Shown here: piece by piece, positions 34,314 through 42,937 of the stretch | Layout: each line of letters begins with the position of its first letter | Numbering within the stretch: the stretch's first letter is position 1 | Assembly: GCF_004302915.1 (NCBI RefSeq) | Contig: NZ_QQBI01000010.1 | Coordinates: forward strand, 1-64,000 | Source of the DNA: Komagataeibacter xylinus | Lineage (GTDB): Bacteria; Pseudomonadota; Alphaproteobacteria; Acetobacterales; Acetobacteraceae | Length of the DNA: 64,000 nucleotides | Direction: 5' to 3' | The notes under the pieces: generated by a model | Seen by the model: only the letters and a program-made list of their open reading frames with translations | What the model was told of the DNA's origin: nothing | Database searches by the model: none | Program-made: the position numbers and the translations under genes

Positions 34314-35690
34314 TCAGGAATTGATCCGCTCGCCATGCAGGCTCATGTCCAGGCCTTCCATTTCCTCATCGCGCGTCACGCGCAGGCCGATGGTCAGGTC
34401 AATGGCCTTGAGCAGGATGAAGGTCAGCACCGCGCACCACACCACGGTAATGCCCACCGATTCCGCCTGCGCCACGAACTGGTGGAACGACCCGCTCACG
34501 CCCTCGGGGCTGGCATCGGTGGCTGAAAGCGGGCCATAGGCGAACACGCCGGTCAGCAACGCGCCCACTATGCCGCCAATGCCATGCACGCCAAAGGCGT
34601 CAAGGCTGTCGTCATAGCCCATCATGTGCTTGAGGCCCGTCGCCCCCCAGAAGCAGATCACGCCCGCGATCAGCCCGATCATCAGCGCGCCGCCCGGCAG
34701 CACGAAGCCCGCGGCAGGCGTAATGGCCACAAGGCCACCCACCGCACCCGAGATGATGCCCAGCACGGTGGGCTTGCCGGTCTTGATCCATTCGGCGCAC
34801 ATCCACGACACGCCAGCCGCGGCGGCGGCAATCTGGGTAGTGGCCATGGCCATGCCCGCGCGCCCGTTGGCGCCCCCTGCGGAGCCTGCGTTGAAGCCGA
34901 ACCAGCCCACCCACAGCAGGGATGCGCCAATAATGGCATAGGTCAGGTTGTAGGGTGAGAAGTCGTCCTCCCCATAGCCCTTGCGCCGGCCCATCACCAG
35001 GGCTGCCACAAGGCCCGCGATGCCCGCGTTGATATGCACCACCGTACCACCCGCAAAGTCGATGGCGCCGATCCTGGCCGCCACCCAGCCATCGGGCCCC
35101 CACACCCAGTGGGCCACGGGCACGTACACGATCAGCGACCAGATGATGGTGAACACGCACAGGGCGCTGAACTTCATGCGTTCGGCAAATGCGCCGGTAA
35201 TCAGCGCGGGCGTGATGATGGCGAAGGTCATCTGGAAGGTCATCCAGACACTTTCGGGAATGGTCATGGTGGTGGCGGCAGGCGTGCCCGCGGCCATGGT
35301 GAAGGCCACGTCACTGCCCTTGCTGATGCCTGCGCCCAGCCCGTTGAGCATCACGCGCGACAGCCCGCCAATGAAGGCGTTGCCCGAGGTGAAGGTCAGG
35401 CTGTAGCCCAGCACCATCCACACCACGGTCATGATGCAGCAGATGGAGAAGGACTGCATGAGGGTGGCCAGCACGTTTTTCTTGCGCACCATGCCCGCAT
35501 AGAACAGCGCAAGGCCGGGGATGGTCATCATCAGCACGAGTGCGGTGCTGACCAGCATCCAGGCGGTATCGCCCGTGTCGATGGCGGGAGGGGCATCGGC
35601 CGCCATGGCGGGCAGGCTGGCCATTGACGCGCCAAAAGCCGCGGCCGCCAGCCCGGCATGGCGGGCGCTCTTGCCAATCTTTGTGATCAC
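34314..35690 (-). CDS. amtB: ammonium transporter AmtB
   Basis: 458 residues. Signal peptide (SLPAMA) and 11 membrane helices. Family signatures: DTAWMLVSTALVLMMTIPGL, GNAFIGGL, AHWVWGPDGWV, DFAGGTVVHINAGIAGLVAA, GWFGFNAGSA and DAFGVHGIGGIVGALLTG (with the pore His residues). Conducts ammonium and is blocked by GlnK at high nitrogen. The GTG at 35690 overlaps the glnK stop as GTGA. Confidence 0.95.
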   Translation of the reverse strand: MITKIGKSARHAGLAAAAFGASMASLPAMAADAPPAIDTGDTAWMLVSTALVLMMTIPGLALFYAGMVRKKNVLATLMQSFSICCIMTVVWMVLGYSLTFTSGNAFIGGLSRVMLNGLGAGISKGSDVAFTMAAGTPAATTMTIPESVWMTFQMTFAIITPALITGAFAERMKFSALCVFTIIWSLIVYVPVAHWVWGPDGWVAARIGAIDFAGGTVVHINAGIAGLVAALVMGRRKGYGEDDFSPYNLTYAIIGASLLWVGWFGFNAGSAGGANGRAGMAMATTQIAAAAAGVSWMCAEWIKTGKPTVLGIISGAVGGLVAITPAAGFVLPGGALMIGLIAGVICFWGATGLKHMMGYDDSLDAFGVHGIGGIVGALLTGVFAYGPLSATDASPEGVSGSFHQFVAQAESVGITVVWCAVLTFILLKAIDLTIGLRVTRDEEMEGLDMSLHGERINS

Positions 35691-36025
35691 AGCGCGTTTT
35701 CTCCGGTTTCCTGTGTCCTGATCCGTATGGCCTGCTGCAGGTCGAGAACGAAAATCTTGCCATCGCCGATCTTGCCCGTGCACGAGGCGGACTGGATCAC
35801 TTCCACCACCTTGTCGCACTGCGCGTCGGGCACCGCGATCTCGAGCTTGATCTTGGGCAGGAACTGGATGTTGTATTCTGCGCCGCGATAGATTTCGGTC
35901 TGGCCTTTCTGGCGGCCATATCCCTTCACCTCGGTTGCGGTCAGGGCATCCACCCCGATGGAATGCAACCCTTCGCGTACCTCATCGAGCTTGAACGGCT
36001 TGATGATGGCAATAACGAATTTCAT
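35687..36025 (-). CDS. glnK: nitrogen regulatory protein P-II (GlnK)
   Basis: 112 residues, full length. MKFVIAIIKPFKLDEVREGL at the start, the T-loop GQTEIYRGAEYNIQFLPKIK with the uridylylated Tyr in EYNIQF, and the C-terminal IGDGKIFV element. Binds ATP/2-oxoglutarate and controls AmtB and nitrogen enzymes. Adjacent amtB makes it GlnK rather than GlnB. Start ATG 36025 follows AAGGGGACG. Confidence 0.95.
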   Translation of the reverse strand: MKFVIAIIKPFKLDEVREGLHSIGVDALTATEVKGYGRQKGQTEIYRGAEYNIQFLPKIKLEIAVPDAQCDKVVEVIQSASCTGKIGDGKIFVLDLQQAIRIRTQETGENAL

Positions 36026-36342
36026 CTCGTCCCCTTCCTGCCTTGCCCCTGAAACGTTACCTGTTGGCCTCTGTTCCGTACAGGCAACCATATCGCGAAG
36101 CAATATGATGTTGCTAGCGCCTTTCAGCGCCGTTGTGCAGGGTTCTGGTGTTGCCATTACCGGCATGGCGTGTTCGTTATTTATGATCCGTGGCGCGCGG
36201 CGGGTGGCGTGGCGCTGTCATCATGCGGGCCACCACCCCCGAATCGACGTGGCGCAGGGGCCTGGCGGCACGCATGGTCCCGCCCTGCGCGCGCTAAACC
36301 GGCTTGGCGTGCTCCGCCTTATCCGGCATATCCCATGCCATC
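36026..36342. promoter_or_regulatory. divergent glnK / CLC intergenic region
   Basis: 317 bases. I looked for a sigma-54 -24/-12 element (GG-N10-GC) for glnK and found none with correct spacing. Several GC-rich palindromic stretches occur near 36190-36300 but none stands out. Confidence 0.3.
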
Positions 36343-37674
36343 ATGACCCAACCCGCTTCCGCCCAAGCGCCCCGTGGCGCGCCCACCGCATGGCCGGTCA
36401 TGGCCATGGCGGTCATTGCCACCGGTTTCCTGTCGGGCGTGGGGGGCACGGTGCTGTCCGTGCTGCTGCACACGGTCCAGCATGCCGCCTATGGCTACGG
36501 CCAGCCCGGCGGGCCGCATACCTTCGTGCAGGGCGTGAGTGCCGCCGCGCCATGGCGCAGGGTTGCCGCCCTTTGCGCAGCAGGCGTGGTGGCGGGCGTG
36601 GGCTGGTGGGCGCTGGGGCGTTTTGGCAGGCCGCTGGTCAGCATTGCGGCGGCTGTTGGCAAGACGGGGCTGGGCAAGCCCATGCCCGCGCTGTCCACCA
36701 CGGTGCATGTGCTGCTCCAGATCGTGACGGTGGCCCTTGGCTCGCCGCTTGGCCGCGAGGTGGCGCCGCGCGAGCTCGGCGCGGTGCTGGCCACGGGCAC
36801 CGGTCGCGTGCTGGGGCTTGCGCCTGATGACCGGCGCATCATCATCGCCTGCGGGGCGGGGGCCGGGCTTTCCGCCGTCTATAACGTGCCGCTGGGCGGC
36901 GCGCTGTTCATACTCGAGGTGCTGCTGGGCACGGTGGGGCAGCGCGCGGTGCTGTGCGCGGTGGGTACCTCGGCCATCGGGGCATTCGTGCCGTGGGCGG
37001 TGCTGGGCAACCTGCACCAGTATGACATCGGGCCGATGGCGGTCACGGCCCCCGTGGTGCTGTGGGCGCTATGCGCGGGGCCGGTCATTGGCGTGGGCGC
37101 GCAGATGGCCAAGCGGCTGATGGCCGTGGTGCAGAACCGCGCGGCGCGGGGTGGGGCGCGTATTGCGTGGTGCCTCGTGGTGTTTCCGCTGCTGGGCGTG
37201 CTGTCATGCTTCTACCCGCAACTGCCGGGCAACGGGCGCGGGCCGATGCAGCTTGCGCTGTCGGCACAACTGGGCACGCAGCTTGCCGCCACCGTGCTGG
37301 TGCTCAAGATTGTCGTCATCATGGGCGCGCTGCGGGCCGGGGCCGCGGGCGGGCTGCTCACGCCCAGCCTGACCATGGGCGCGCTGCTGGCCACCGTGCT
37401 GGCAGGGGGGTGGAATGCCTGCCTGCCCGTGGTGGATGTGGGCACGGTGGCGCTGCTGGGCGGCATTGCCTTTCTGGGCACGTTCATGTCCATGCCGCTT
37501 ACCGCGCTGGCGCTGGGCCTCGAGTTCACCCATGTGGGGCATGACATGTGGATCCCGGCTTTCCTCACGCTGGCAGGGGCGCTGCTGGCCTTTCGGGTGT
37601 GCGCCAGGATTGGCCAGCCGCCCGCCGCCCAGACCCAGCCTGCTGCGCCGGGCAGCATGTCGGCCCGGTCCTGA
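36343..37674 (+). CDS. CLC-family chloride channel/antiporter-like protein
   Basis: 443 residues with about ten to eleven hydrophobic helices. CLC motifs: GSPLGREVAPRELGA, where Glu aligns with the gating Glu of GREGP, and CGAGAGLSAVYNVPLGGALFILE, the family's GxAAGLAxAFNAPLxG motif. The first ion-site motif GSGIP is not recognisable (KTGLGKPMP there), so anion selectivity is uncertain. Start ATG 36343 (MTQPASAQ). Divergent from glnK. Confidence 0.85.
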   Translation: MTQPASAQAPRGAPTAWPVMAMAVIATGFLSGVGGTVLSVLLHTVQHAAYGYGQPGGPHTFVQGVSAAAPWRRVAALCAAGVVAGVGWWALGRFGRPLVSIAAAVGKTGLGKPMPALSTTVHVLLQIVTVALGSPLGREVAPRELGAVLATGTGRVLGLAPDDRRIIIACGAGAGLSAVYNVPLGGALFILEVLLGTVGQRAVLCAVGTSAIGAFVPWAVLGNLHQYDIGPMAVTAPVVLWALCAGPVIGVGAQMAKRLMAVVQNRAARGGARIAWCLVVFPLLGVLSCFYPQLPGNGRGPMQLALSAQLGTQLAATVLVLKIVVIMGALRAGAAGGLLTPSLTMGALLATVLAGGWNACLPVVDVGTVALLGGIAFLGTFMSMPLTALALGLEFTHVGHDMWIPAFLTLAGALLAFRVCARIGQPPAAQTQPAAPGSMSARS

Positions 37675-37728
37675 AACACCAAAGGACCATAAGTTTCACC
37701 AAAAGCCTTTAACTGCCGCACGGGCCAC

Positions 37729-37767
37729 AAAAAAGGCGGCACCGTTGCCGATGCCGCCTCTTTTTTC
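37729..37767 (+). terminator. rho-independent terminator after CLC gene
   Basis: GGCGGCA (37735-37741) pairs with TGCCGCC (37752-37758), flanked by AAAAAA and TCTTTTTT, so it can stop transcripts from both directions. The preceding AAGTTTCACCAAAAGCC (37691 on) looks like a fragment of the intergenic repeat family. Confidence 0.8.
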
Positions 37768-37883
37768 TGAGAACAGTCGCTGTTTCAACGAACCGTCAGC
37801 ATCCTTCATCCCATGCGCGGGGGCCTGCCACAACAGGCGCGCCCTCACGTCTGGCTGATCTCACGCCATCGTGGCCTTCGGGC

Positions 37884-38060
37884 CTATTTCTCGGCAAACG
37901 GGTCGAAATCGCCGTCGTTCTCGCGCACGCTCCACCAGCCTTTGTTCCAGTCCTCATAGGCGGGCAGGGTTTCATCAAACGGGTTTTCGATCAGCGGCTC
38001 GCCCCTGGTGGCGGCTGCCTTGCCCTGTGCAAAGGCATCGGGCGGGGTCTGGTCGGTCAT
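37884..38060 (-). CDS. 58-residue RMF/CrpP-like small protein
   Basis: Read from the minus strand: MTDQTPPDAFAQGKAAATRG, then EPLIENPFDETLPAYEDWNK and GWWSVRENDGDFDPFAEK. The spacing AF-x-QG-x2-A-x3-G...NPF...Y-x-DWN-x-GW is that of the ribosome modulation factor/CrpP group, whose short helices pack through Gly/Ala and Trp-Gly-Trp-like ends. E. coli RMF dimerises ribosomes in stationary phase; whether this one binds ribosomes is not shown. It lies between the CLC and a secreted-protein gene, alone. No strong SD (GGAACCCGAC before ATG). Confidence 0.7.
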   Translation of the reverse strand: MTDQTPPDAFAQGKAAATRGEPLIENPFDETLPAYEDWNKGWWSVRENDGDFDPFAEK

Positions 38061-38209
38061 GTCGGGTTCCTGACTTGTGTGCCTGGCAATGTGGCAGGCT
38101 TACACCATGCGCACGCTACCCGCAGCCCCGCATGGCGGAAGGGGGTAATGCGCTGGGCGCAGGTGTGGGCACGCGATTGTGCCCTGCGTGCCATACATCG
38201 CCCGCCATA

Positions 38210-38221
38210 TATCCTAGGATA
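38210..38221. promoter_or_regulatory. 12-bp perfect palindrome TATCCTAGGATA
   Basis: Fully symmetric, 103 bases upstream of the secreted protein gene at 38324. It includes an AT-rich centre-flank (CCATATATCCTAGGATACGT). No matching regulator is known to me; it could be chance or an operator. Confidence 0.35.
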
Positions 38222-38323
38222 CGTGACCGCCCCGGCGCGTTATGGGATAAGGGCGCTGGCACGGGCGCGTTTACGCCCGCCCGGACTGACATCCGTCAAG
38301 AGATTTAGGGAAGAACGACACAT

Positions 38324-38914
38324 ATGAACGTGAAGCTGTTTGCATCCCGCCGCGTGGCGCTGGCGCTGGCCAGCGTGGTTGCGGGCGCGTCTGCTGCCGC
38401 ACTGCCCGCCATGGCGCAGGCCCCGGTCATCGTGGGCAACCAGACGGCGACCGCCACGGTCGAGAGCGTGGACCACGAGGCGGGCATGATCCTGCTGCGC
38501 GACAAGGCGGGCAACCTCGACACCGTGCGCGTCGACCCCGACCTGCGCGCCAAGCTGCCGGTGCTCAACCCCGGTGACAAGATTGGCCTGCGCATTGTCC
38601 GCACCATCGATGCCGCCATCGCGCCCCCCGGCGCGCCGCTGCCGGAATCGACCGAGAACGCCGCCGGCACCCGCACCGGCCCGCACCCGCATGGCATGAT
38701 GGTGTCCTTCAAGCGCGAGCGCGTGAAGGTGACCGGCGTGGACACCACGCGCAACCAGGTCGTGTTTGTCGACCCCGATGACATCACCCGCGTGGTGCTG
38801 GTGCGCCAGAAGGCGATGCAGGATTTCCTCAAGACCCTCAAGCCCGGCGATGAGGTCGACACCACGGTGATGGATGCGGTGTCGTTCTCGGTGCTCAGCC
38901 GGCTTCCGTCCTGA
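38324..38914 (+). CDS. hypothetical exported protein
   Basis: 196 residues. Signal peptide ends AALPAMAQA. The mature chain alternates short strands and two conserved-looking segments, ATATVESVDHEAGMILLRDK and VKVTGVDTTRNQVVFVDPDD, which look like a duplicated OB-like or beta motif; no catalytic residues obvious. The ATG at 38324 has GGGAAG upstream. Its end overlaps the converging FUSC gene by 20 bases. Function unknown. Confidence 0.8.
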   Translation: MNVKLFASRRVALALASVVAGASAAALPAMAQAPVIVGNQTATATVESVDHEAGMILLRDKAGNLDTVRVDPDLRAKLPVLNPGDKIGLRIVRTIDAAIAPPGAPLPESTENAAGTRTGPHPHGMMVSFKRERVKVTGVDTTRNQVVFVDPDDITRVVLVRQKAMQDFLKTLKPGDEVDTTVMDAVSFSVLSRLPS

Positions 38915-41051
38915 CGGCGGCCAGTGGCGGCCGGTGGGCGGCGGGATAGTCCTCCGCCCATTGCAGCGGGCCGCGCTGGTCCAGAAAGCCCGGTATGTCC
39001 TCGATGATCCGCGCGGCCTGCTCAAGGCAGGCCATGGCCTCGACCTGGGCTGCCGGGCGCAGGGTCAGGGCATCTGGCGGGCAGAGTATGGTCGCCGCCC
39101 GCCGCAGGCTGGCCGCCGTGAGCAGCGGGTTGTGCGACAGTTCGCTAAAGGTGCCCAGAGCATCATAAATCGCCGCCTGCTGCGCGCCCATGATGTCGGG
39201 GCTGCCCGCGATGGTGCGGATGCGCTCGATCAGCCGCCCCAGCGAAAGCGTTGCCAGTGCCGCATCGATATATTCATGCATGCTGGCGGGCCGCGCGAAG
39301 AACGATAGGCGCATGGCCAGGCGGATCACCTTCTGCAGTTGCAGGTTCTCCCATACCAGCCATTCCTTGCCCTGCCTGCGGCCTGACAGCGCCAGCCTGC
39401 GCAGGCTGCGCGTGAGCGACATGACCAGGCGCGCGGCATCAAGCCGGTGGTTGGGCGGCAGGATCACGCGGAAGGACAGCACCAGCATGATGCAGCCCAT
39501 GAACAGCGCCATCCACCCGTTGAACAGGCTGATGTCGTTATAATAATGGATGGGGTTGTTGACCTGCAGCATCACGGTGGCGAACACGCCGTAACCAAAT
39601 CCCCCCACGCCGAATTTGGGGTGGAACTGCAGCCACACGCCGGGCAGCAGCATGATGCACAGCGAGAGCCACAGCAGCGGGTAGCCATCGATCTGTGGTA
39701 GCAGGAAGATATGGCACAACAGCCCCGCCGGTATGCCCAGCGCCGTGCCCGCCGCCATCATCCCCGCCGCGCGTGAGGCAGAGGGCAGGGTGGAGAGCAG
39801 GCTCGCCGCCGCCACCACGTACAGCATCATGGTCGGCCCCGCCGTCCAGTGCAGCACGTACCAGATCAGCGTGGTCAGCAGCGTGGTCAGCGACCCGCGG
39901 GCCGCGTTGCGCAGCGCGGTGGGCCATTCAAGGTAGGGTTGCAGCCGCAGCCTGCGCCCCGCACTGCCCCGGCGCGAGAGATCCTGCAGCGCCGTGTCGA
40001 TCTGGCCGAGCAGGTCCTGGATGTCATCAAGGAACAGCAGCGAGCGGGGCGAATGGGTGGCGCGCGCCTCATCGATCATGATGGTCCGCGTGTGCTGGAT
40101 GCGCGCGCAGCCCTGCGTCCACATTGCTTCGAGCGCCTGGTCTTTCGTCAGGTCCAGCAGGATGTGCAGCATGGCCACGATCTCGCCATGTACGGCGCGG
40201 TCCTGCTCCGTGTCGGCGGGGGTGATGGTGTGGGGGTGGTACGAGGCCACGATGCCCGAAAGCCGCGCAAGCCCCGCCCTGATCTCGCGCTGGCGCACGC
40301 TGATGTCGTAATTGTCGGCCGCCGCGTATTCCACCGCGTCCGACAGGCGGGCGATGCGGGTGAGCATGGCAGCCCGGCTGTCATGAAACGTGGTGGGGAG
40401 CGTGCGGAACGTGCTGCCGGGCAGGGCATCGGGGTTTTGCGCGGGCACGTTGCTGTAGCCCTGGTGAAAGGTCAGGATATAGCTGACCGTATCGCGGAAC
40501 AGGCCGTGGATCTGGGTGAACAGCGTGTCCGACCGGCGCGGCGATGTGACCATGAACACCGCCGCCGTGGTGACAATGCCCACCACCACCGCGGCAAGGC
40601 GCGACATGGCCGAGAGGAAGATGCCATCGGGGTTGTCAAACGCGGGGGCGGAGATGATGACGATGGTGTAGCCGGTAAGCACCGCGGCATAGGCGCGGAA
40701 CAGCCGCAGGAAGGTGGCCGCCATGCACGCCAGCCCCACCACCACCGACAGCCCCATGAAATACAGCACCGGCGACTGCACGAACACCGCCATCAGCCCC
40801 ACGCTGATCGTGGCCCCGATGATGGTGCCGATGATGCGCCACACGCTTTTTGAAACCAGCGCCCCCACCGTGGGGTTGGCCACGATCATGACCGTGGTGA
40901 CCGAACTCATGGGCGACTGGAGCTGGAACGAGAAGGCCAGGAACAGCGCAATGCCCACCGAAAGCAGCGCGCGCGCGCTGAACGCCGCCGTGGTGCGCGT
41001 GGCGGCCCATTGGGCATCATCGGAGAAAATGCGCTTGAGGCTGGACAACAT
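38895..41051 (-). CDS. FUSC-family efflux/aromatic acid exporter
   Basis: 718 residues. Again two membrane blocks (about 20-185 and 375-520) with a cytoplasmic domain between, and a C-terminal soluble tail. Early segment SPMSSVTTVMIVANPTVGAL and the second block LLSTLPSASRAAGMMAAGTA are FUSC-like. It is not a close copy of the pump at 2397 and lacks DUF1656/HlyD partners on its own strand; the divergent ABC exporter operon has its own HlyD. Start ATG 41051 (MLSSLKRIF). Confidence 0.85.
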   Translation of the reverse strand: MLSSLKRIFSDDAQWAATRTTAAFSARALLSVGIALFLAFSFQLQSPMSSVTTVMIVANPTVGALVSKSVWRIIGTIIGATISVGLMAVFVQSPVLYFMGLSVVVGLACMAATFLRLFRAYAAVLTGYTIVIISAPAFDNPDGIFLSAMSRLAAVVVGIVTTAAVFMVTSPRRSDTLFTQIHGLFRDTVSYILTFHQGYSNVPAQNPDALPGSTFRTLPTTFHDSRAAMLTRIARLSDAVEYAAADNYDISVRQREIRAGLARLSGIVASYHPHTITPADTEQDRAVHGEIVAMLHILLDLTKDQALEAMWTQGCARIQHTRTIMIDEARATHSPRSLLFLDDIQDLLGQIDTALQDLSRRGSAGRRLRLQPYLEWPTALRNAARGSLTTLLTTLIWYVLHWTAGPTMMLYVVAAASLLSTLPSASRAAGMMAAGTALGIPAGLLCHIFLLPQIDGYPLLWLSLCIMLLPGVWLQFHPKFGVGGFGYGVFATVMLQVNNPIHYYNDISLFNGWMALFMGCIMLVLSFRVILPPNHRLDAARLVMSLTRSLRRLALSGRRQGKEWLVWENLQLQKVIRLAMRLSFFARPASMHEYIDAALATLSLGRLIERIRTIAGSPDIMGAQQAAIYDALGTFSELSHNPLLTAASLRRAATILCPPDALTLRPAAQVEAMACLEQAARIIEDIPGFLDQRGPLQWAEDYPAAHRPPLAAVRTEAG

Positions 41052-41135
41052 TGGGCGAAAAACTCCCGGCGGCGGCGTAGGGGCTACCTGATAAACCCGG
41101 CGGTGGGAAGAGAAAGGCGCACGCAGCCGGAATTT

Positions 41136-41163
41136 ATTGTATGACAATTAATGTCATGTCAAT
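41136..41163. promoter_or_regulatory. imperfect palindrome between FUSC and MarR genes
   Basis: ATTG-T-ATGACA-ATTAA-TGTCAT-GT-CAAT, near-symmetric over 28 bases and AT-rich. It lies between the divergent FUSC and MarR starts, the expected place for a MarR operator. Confidence 0.6.
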
Positions 41164-41289
41164 TATATTGATGCTATCGGTTCCGCCGCCGGGCAGCCAT
41201 CTCCAGAAACGGTCATGATTCCGCGCCCACCGCGTGCTATCGCGCGGCAGGCGCCGTGGCCGCCTGACCAACCAGCACAGGGAATGCCC

Positions 41290-41799
41290 ATGACCGACCG
41301 TTCGCCACTGCCCGATATCGAGGGCACGGGTTTTCAGGACATGCGAATGACCTTCCTCACCATGCGGCTGGCCAATACCTGGCGGCTGGTGCTTGACCGC
41401 GCCCTGCGGGTCGAGGGGATGAGCATGGCGATGATGCGCCCGCTCGCCTACCTGATGATGCTGCCCGATGGCGTGAGCCAGCGCGCGCTTGCCCATGCCA
41501 TGAACACCGACAGTTCGGCCCTGGTGCGCGTGCTCGACCTGCTGGAAGAGGAAGGGCTGGTCGAACGCCGCCCCGACCCCGATGACCGCCGCGCCAAGAC
41601 CCTGCACCTGACCGCACGCGGCACGCGCAAATGCGCAGTCCTGCACCAGATCTGCGCGGGCATGGAGGCCCGCGTGCTCGGTGGCGTGGGGGCAGGGCGG
41701 GTGCAGGCCATGATGGATGTGCTGGCCGTGGTGCTGCGGCAGGCGGAGGGTGTATTGCGCGAGGACGAGGGTGCAGCCTGTGGTGATAACGCGCCCTGA
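41290..41799 (+). CDS. MarR-family transcriptional regulator
   Basis: 169 residues. Winged helix at about 45-120: YLMMLPDGVSQRALAHAMNT, SSALVRVLDLLEEEGLVERR and the wing DPDDRRAKTLHLTARG. Such regulators respond to aromatic or phenolic ligands and often control adjacent pumps. It heads the ABC exporter operon and is divergent from a FUSC pump, so it may govern both. Start ATG 41290. Confidence 0.92.
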   Translation: MTDRSPLPDIEGTGFQDMRMTFLTMRLANTWRLVLDRALRVEGMSMAMMRPLAYLMMLPDGVSQRALAHAMNTDSSALVRVLDLLEEEGLVERRPDPDDRRAKTLHLTARGTRKCAVLHQICAGMEARVLGGVGAGRVQAMMDVLAVVLRQAEGVLREDEGAACGDNAP

Positions 41800-41801
41800 A
41801 A

Positions 41802-41813
41802 TGATGTACATCA
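41802..41813. promoter_or_regulatory. 12-bp perfect palindrome TGATGTACATCA
   Basis: Begins three bases after the marR stop, within the 151-bp gap before the HlyD gene. A candidate operator for an internal promoter of the exporter genes. Confidence 0.4.
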
Positions 41814-41950
41814 GTTCATTGTGCGTCCCGGTTGTATAGAAGATCGGGTTCTGGTGTTTCCGCATTGGCTTTAAGGGTTCCCTCCATGATCGTATTGCTC
41901 CGCCCCGTTGCGACCGGCCCGTGCTTTCCCGGCAACGTGGGGCCTGTGGC

Positions 41951-42937
41951 ATGAAGTGGCGTGACGCCGCGATTGGCGCGGCCCTTGTTGTGGTGGCGGC
42001 GGGGTGTGGCGTGGGGTGGTACGTGGTGCAGCACCGGGGTGAACTGCCGCCGGGGCTGGCGCGCGCCAACGGGCGGCTGGAACTCGCCCGCATCGATGTG
42101 GCGGTCAAATATCCCGGTCGCGTCACCGAACTGGATTTCAATGAGGGTGATGTCGTTGCCGCCGATCAGGTGCTGGCGCGCGAGGATGACATCAGCGCCC
42201 GCGCCAGCCTTGACGCCGCCCGCGCCCACCTGCGCGCGGCCCAGGCCGACGTGGCCCGCGCGCAGGCCGAGCGCGATGCGCGGCAGGCAAGCCAGCGCCT
42301 GGCGCAGCACGACATGGACCACGCGCAGACCATGTTCCGCCAGCACCTTGTCTCTGACATGGAACTGACCCAGCACCAGACCAGTCTCGATACCGCGACA
42401 GCAGCAGCCGAGGCGGCGGCGCGTGCGGTTGATGGCGCGCAGGCGGTGGCTGATGCGGCGCAGGCGCAGGTGGCGCAGGCCCGGTCTGCCGAGGATGACA
42501 TGACCATCCGCGCCCCCGTTGCAGGCCGGATCGAATACCGCATCGTGGAGAAAGGCGCCGTGCTGCCCGGCGGCGGCCGCGTGGCCTCCCTGCTCAACCC
42601 GGCGGACATGTACCTGACCGTGTTCTACCCCGCCCAGCAGGCGGGCCGGCTGCATGTGGGCGACCAGGCGCGCATTGCGCTTGACGCGCTGCACCAGCAG
42701 GTCATTCCCGCCACCATTTCCTTCGTCTCGCCCGAGGCGCAGTTTACCCCCAAATATGTCGAGACCACGACCGAGCGCGACAAGCTGGTCTATCGCGTCA
42801 AGCTGCGGGTCAGCCCTGAAACGGCAGCGCGTTATGGCAGCGTGCTCAAGGCGGGCATGACGGGCGATGGCTACGTGCGGACTGATGCTGCCGCCCACTG
42901 GCCCGCAAGCCTCGATGTAGCCGATGCCCCGCAATGA
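41951..42937 (+). CDS. HlyD-family periplasmic adaptor of the ABC exporter (YbhG-like)
   Basis: 328 residues. N-terminal anchor helix (about 5-25), lipoyl half-motif RIDVAVKYPGRVTELDFNEG, a long coiled coil (about 80-175 with many Ala/Gln/Asp), and the second lipoyl half DMTIRAPVAGRIEYRIVEKG. Its stop overlaps the next ATG (ATGA), so the ABC protein follows by coupling. Start ATG 41951 (MKWRDAAIG). Bridges the ABC pump and the outer-membrane factor at 46837. Confidence 0.92.
   Translation: MKWRDAAIGAALVVVAAGCGVGWYVVQHRGELPPGLARANGRLELARIDVAVKYPGRVTELDFNEGDVVAADQVLAREDDISARASLDAARAHLRAAQADVARAQAERDARQASQRLAQHDMDHAQTMFRQHLVSDMELTQHQTSLDTATAAAEAAARAVDGAQAVADAAQAQVAQARSAEDDMTIRAPVAGRIEYRIVEKGAVLPGGGRVASLLNPADMYLTVFYPAQQAGRLHVGDQARIALDALHQQVIPATISFVSPEAQFTPKYVETTTERDKLVYRVKLRVSPETAARYGSVLKAGMTGDGYVRTDAAAHWPASLDVADAPQ

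Noticed and set aside
36026-36180. Sigma-54 promoter for glnK
   Set aside because: No GG-N10-GC pair with correct spacing was found.
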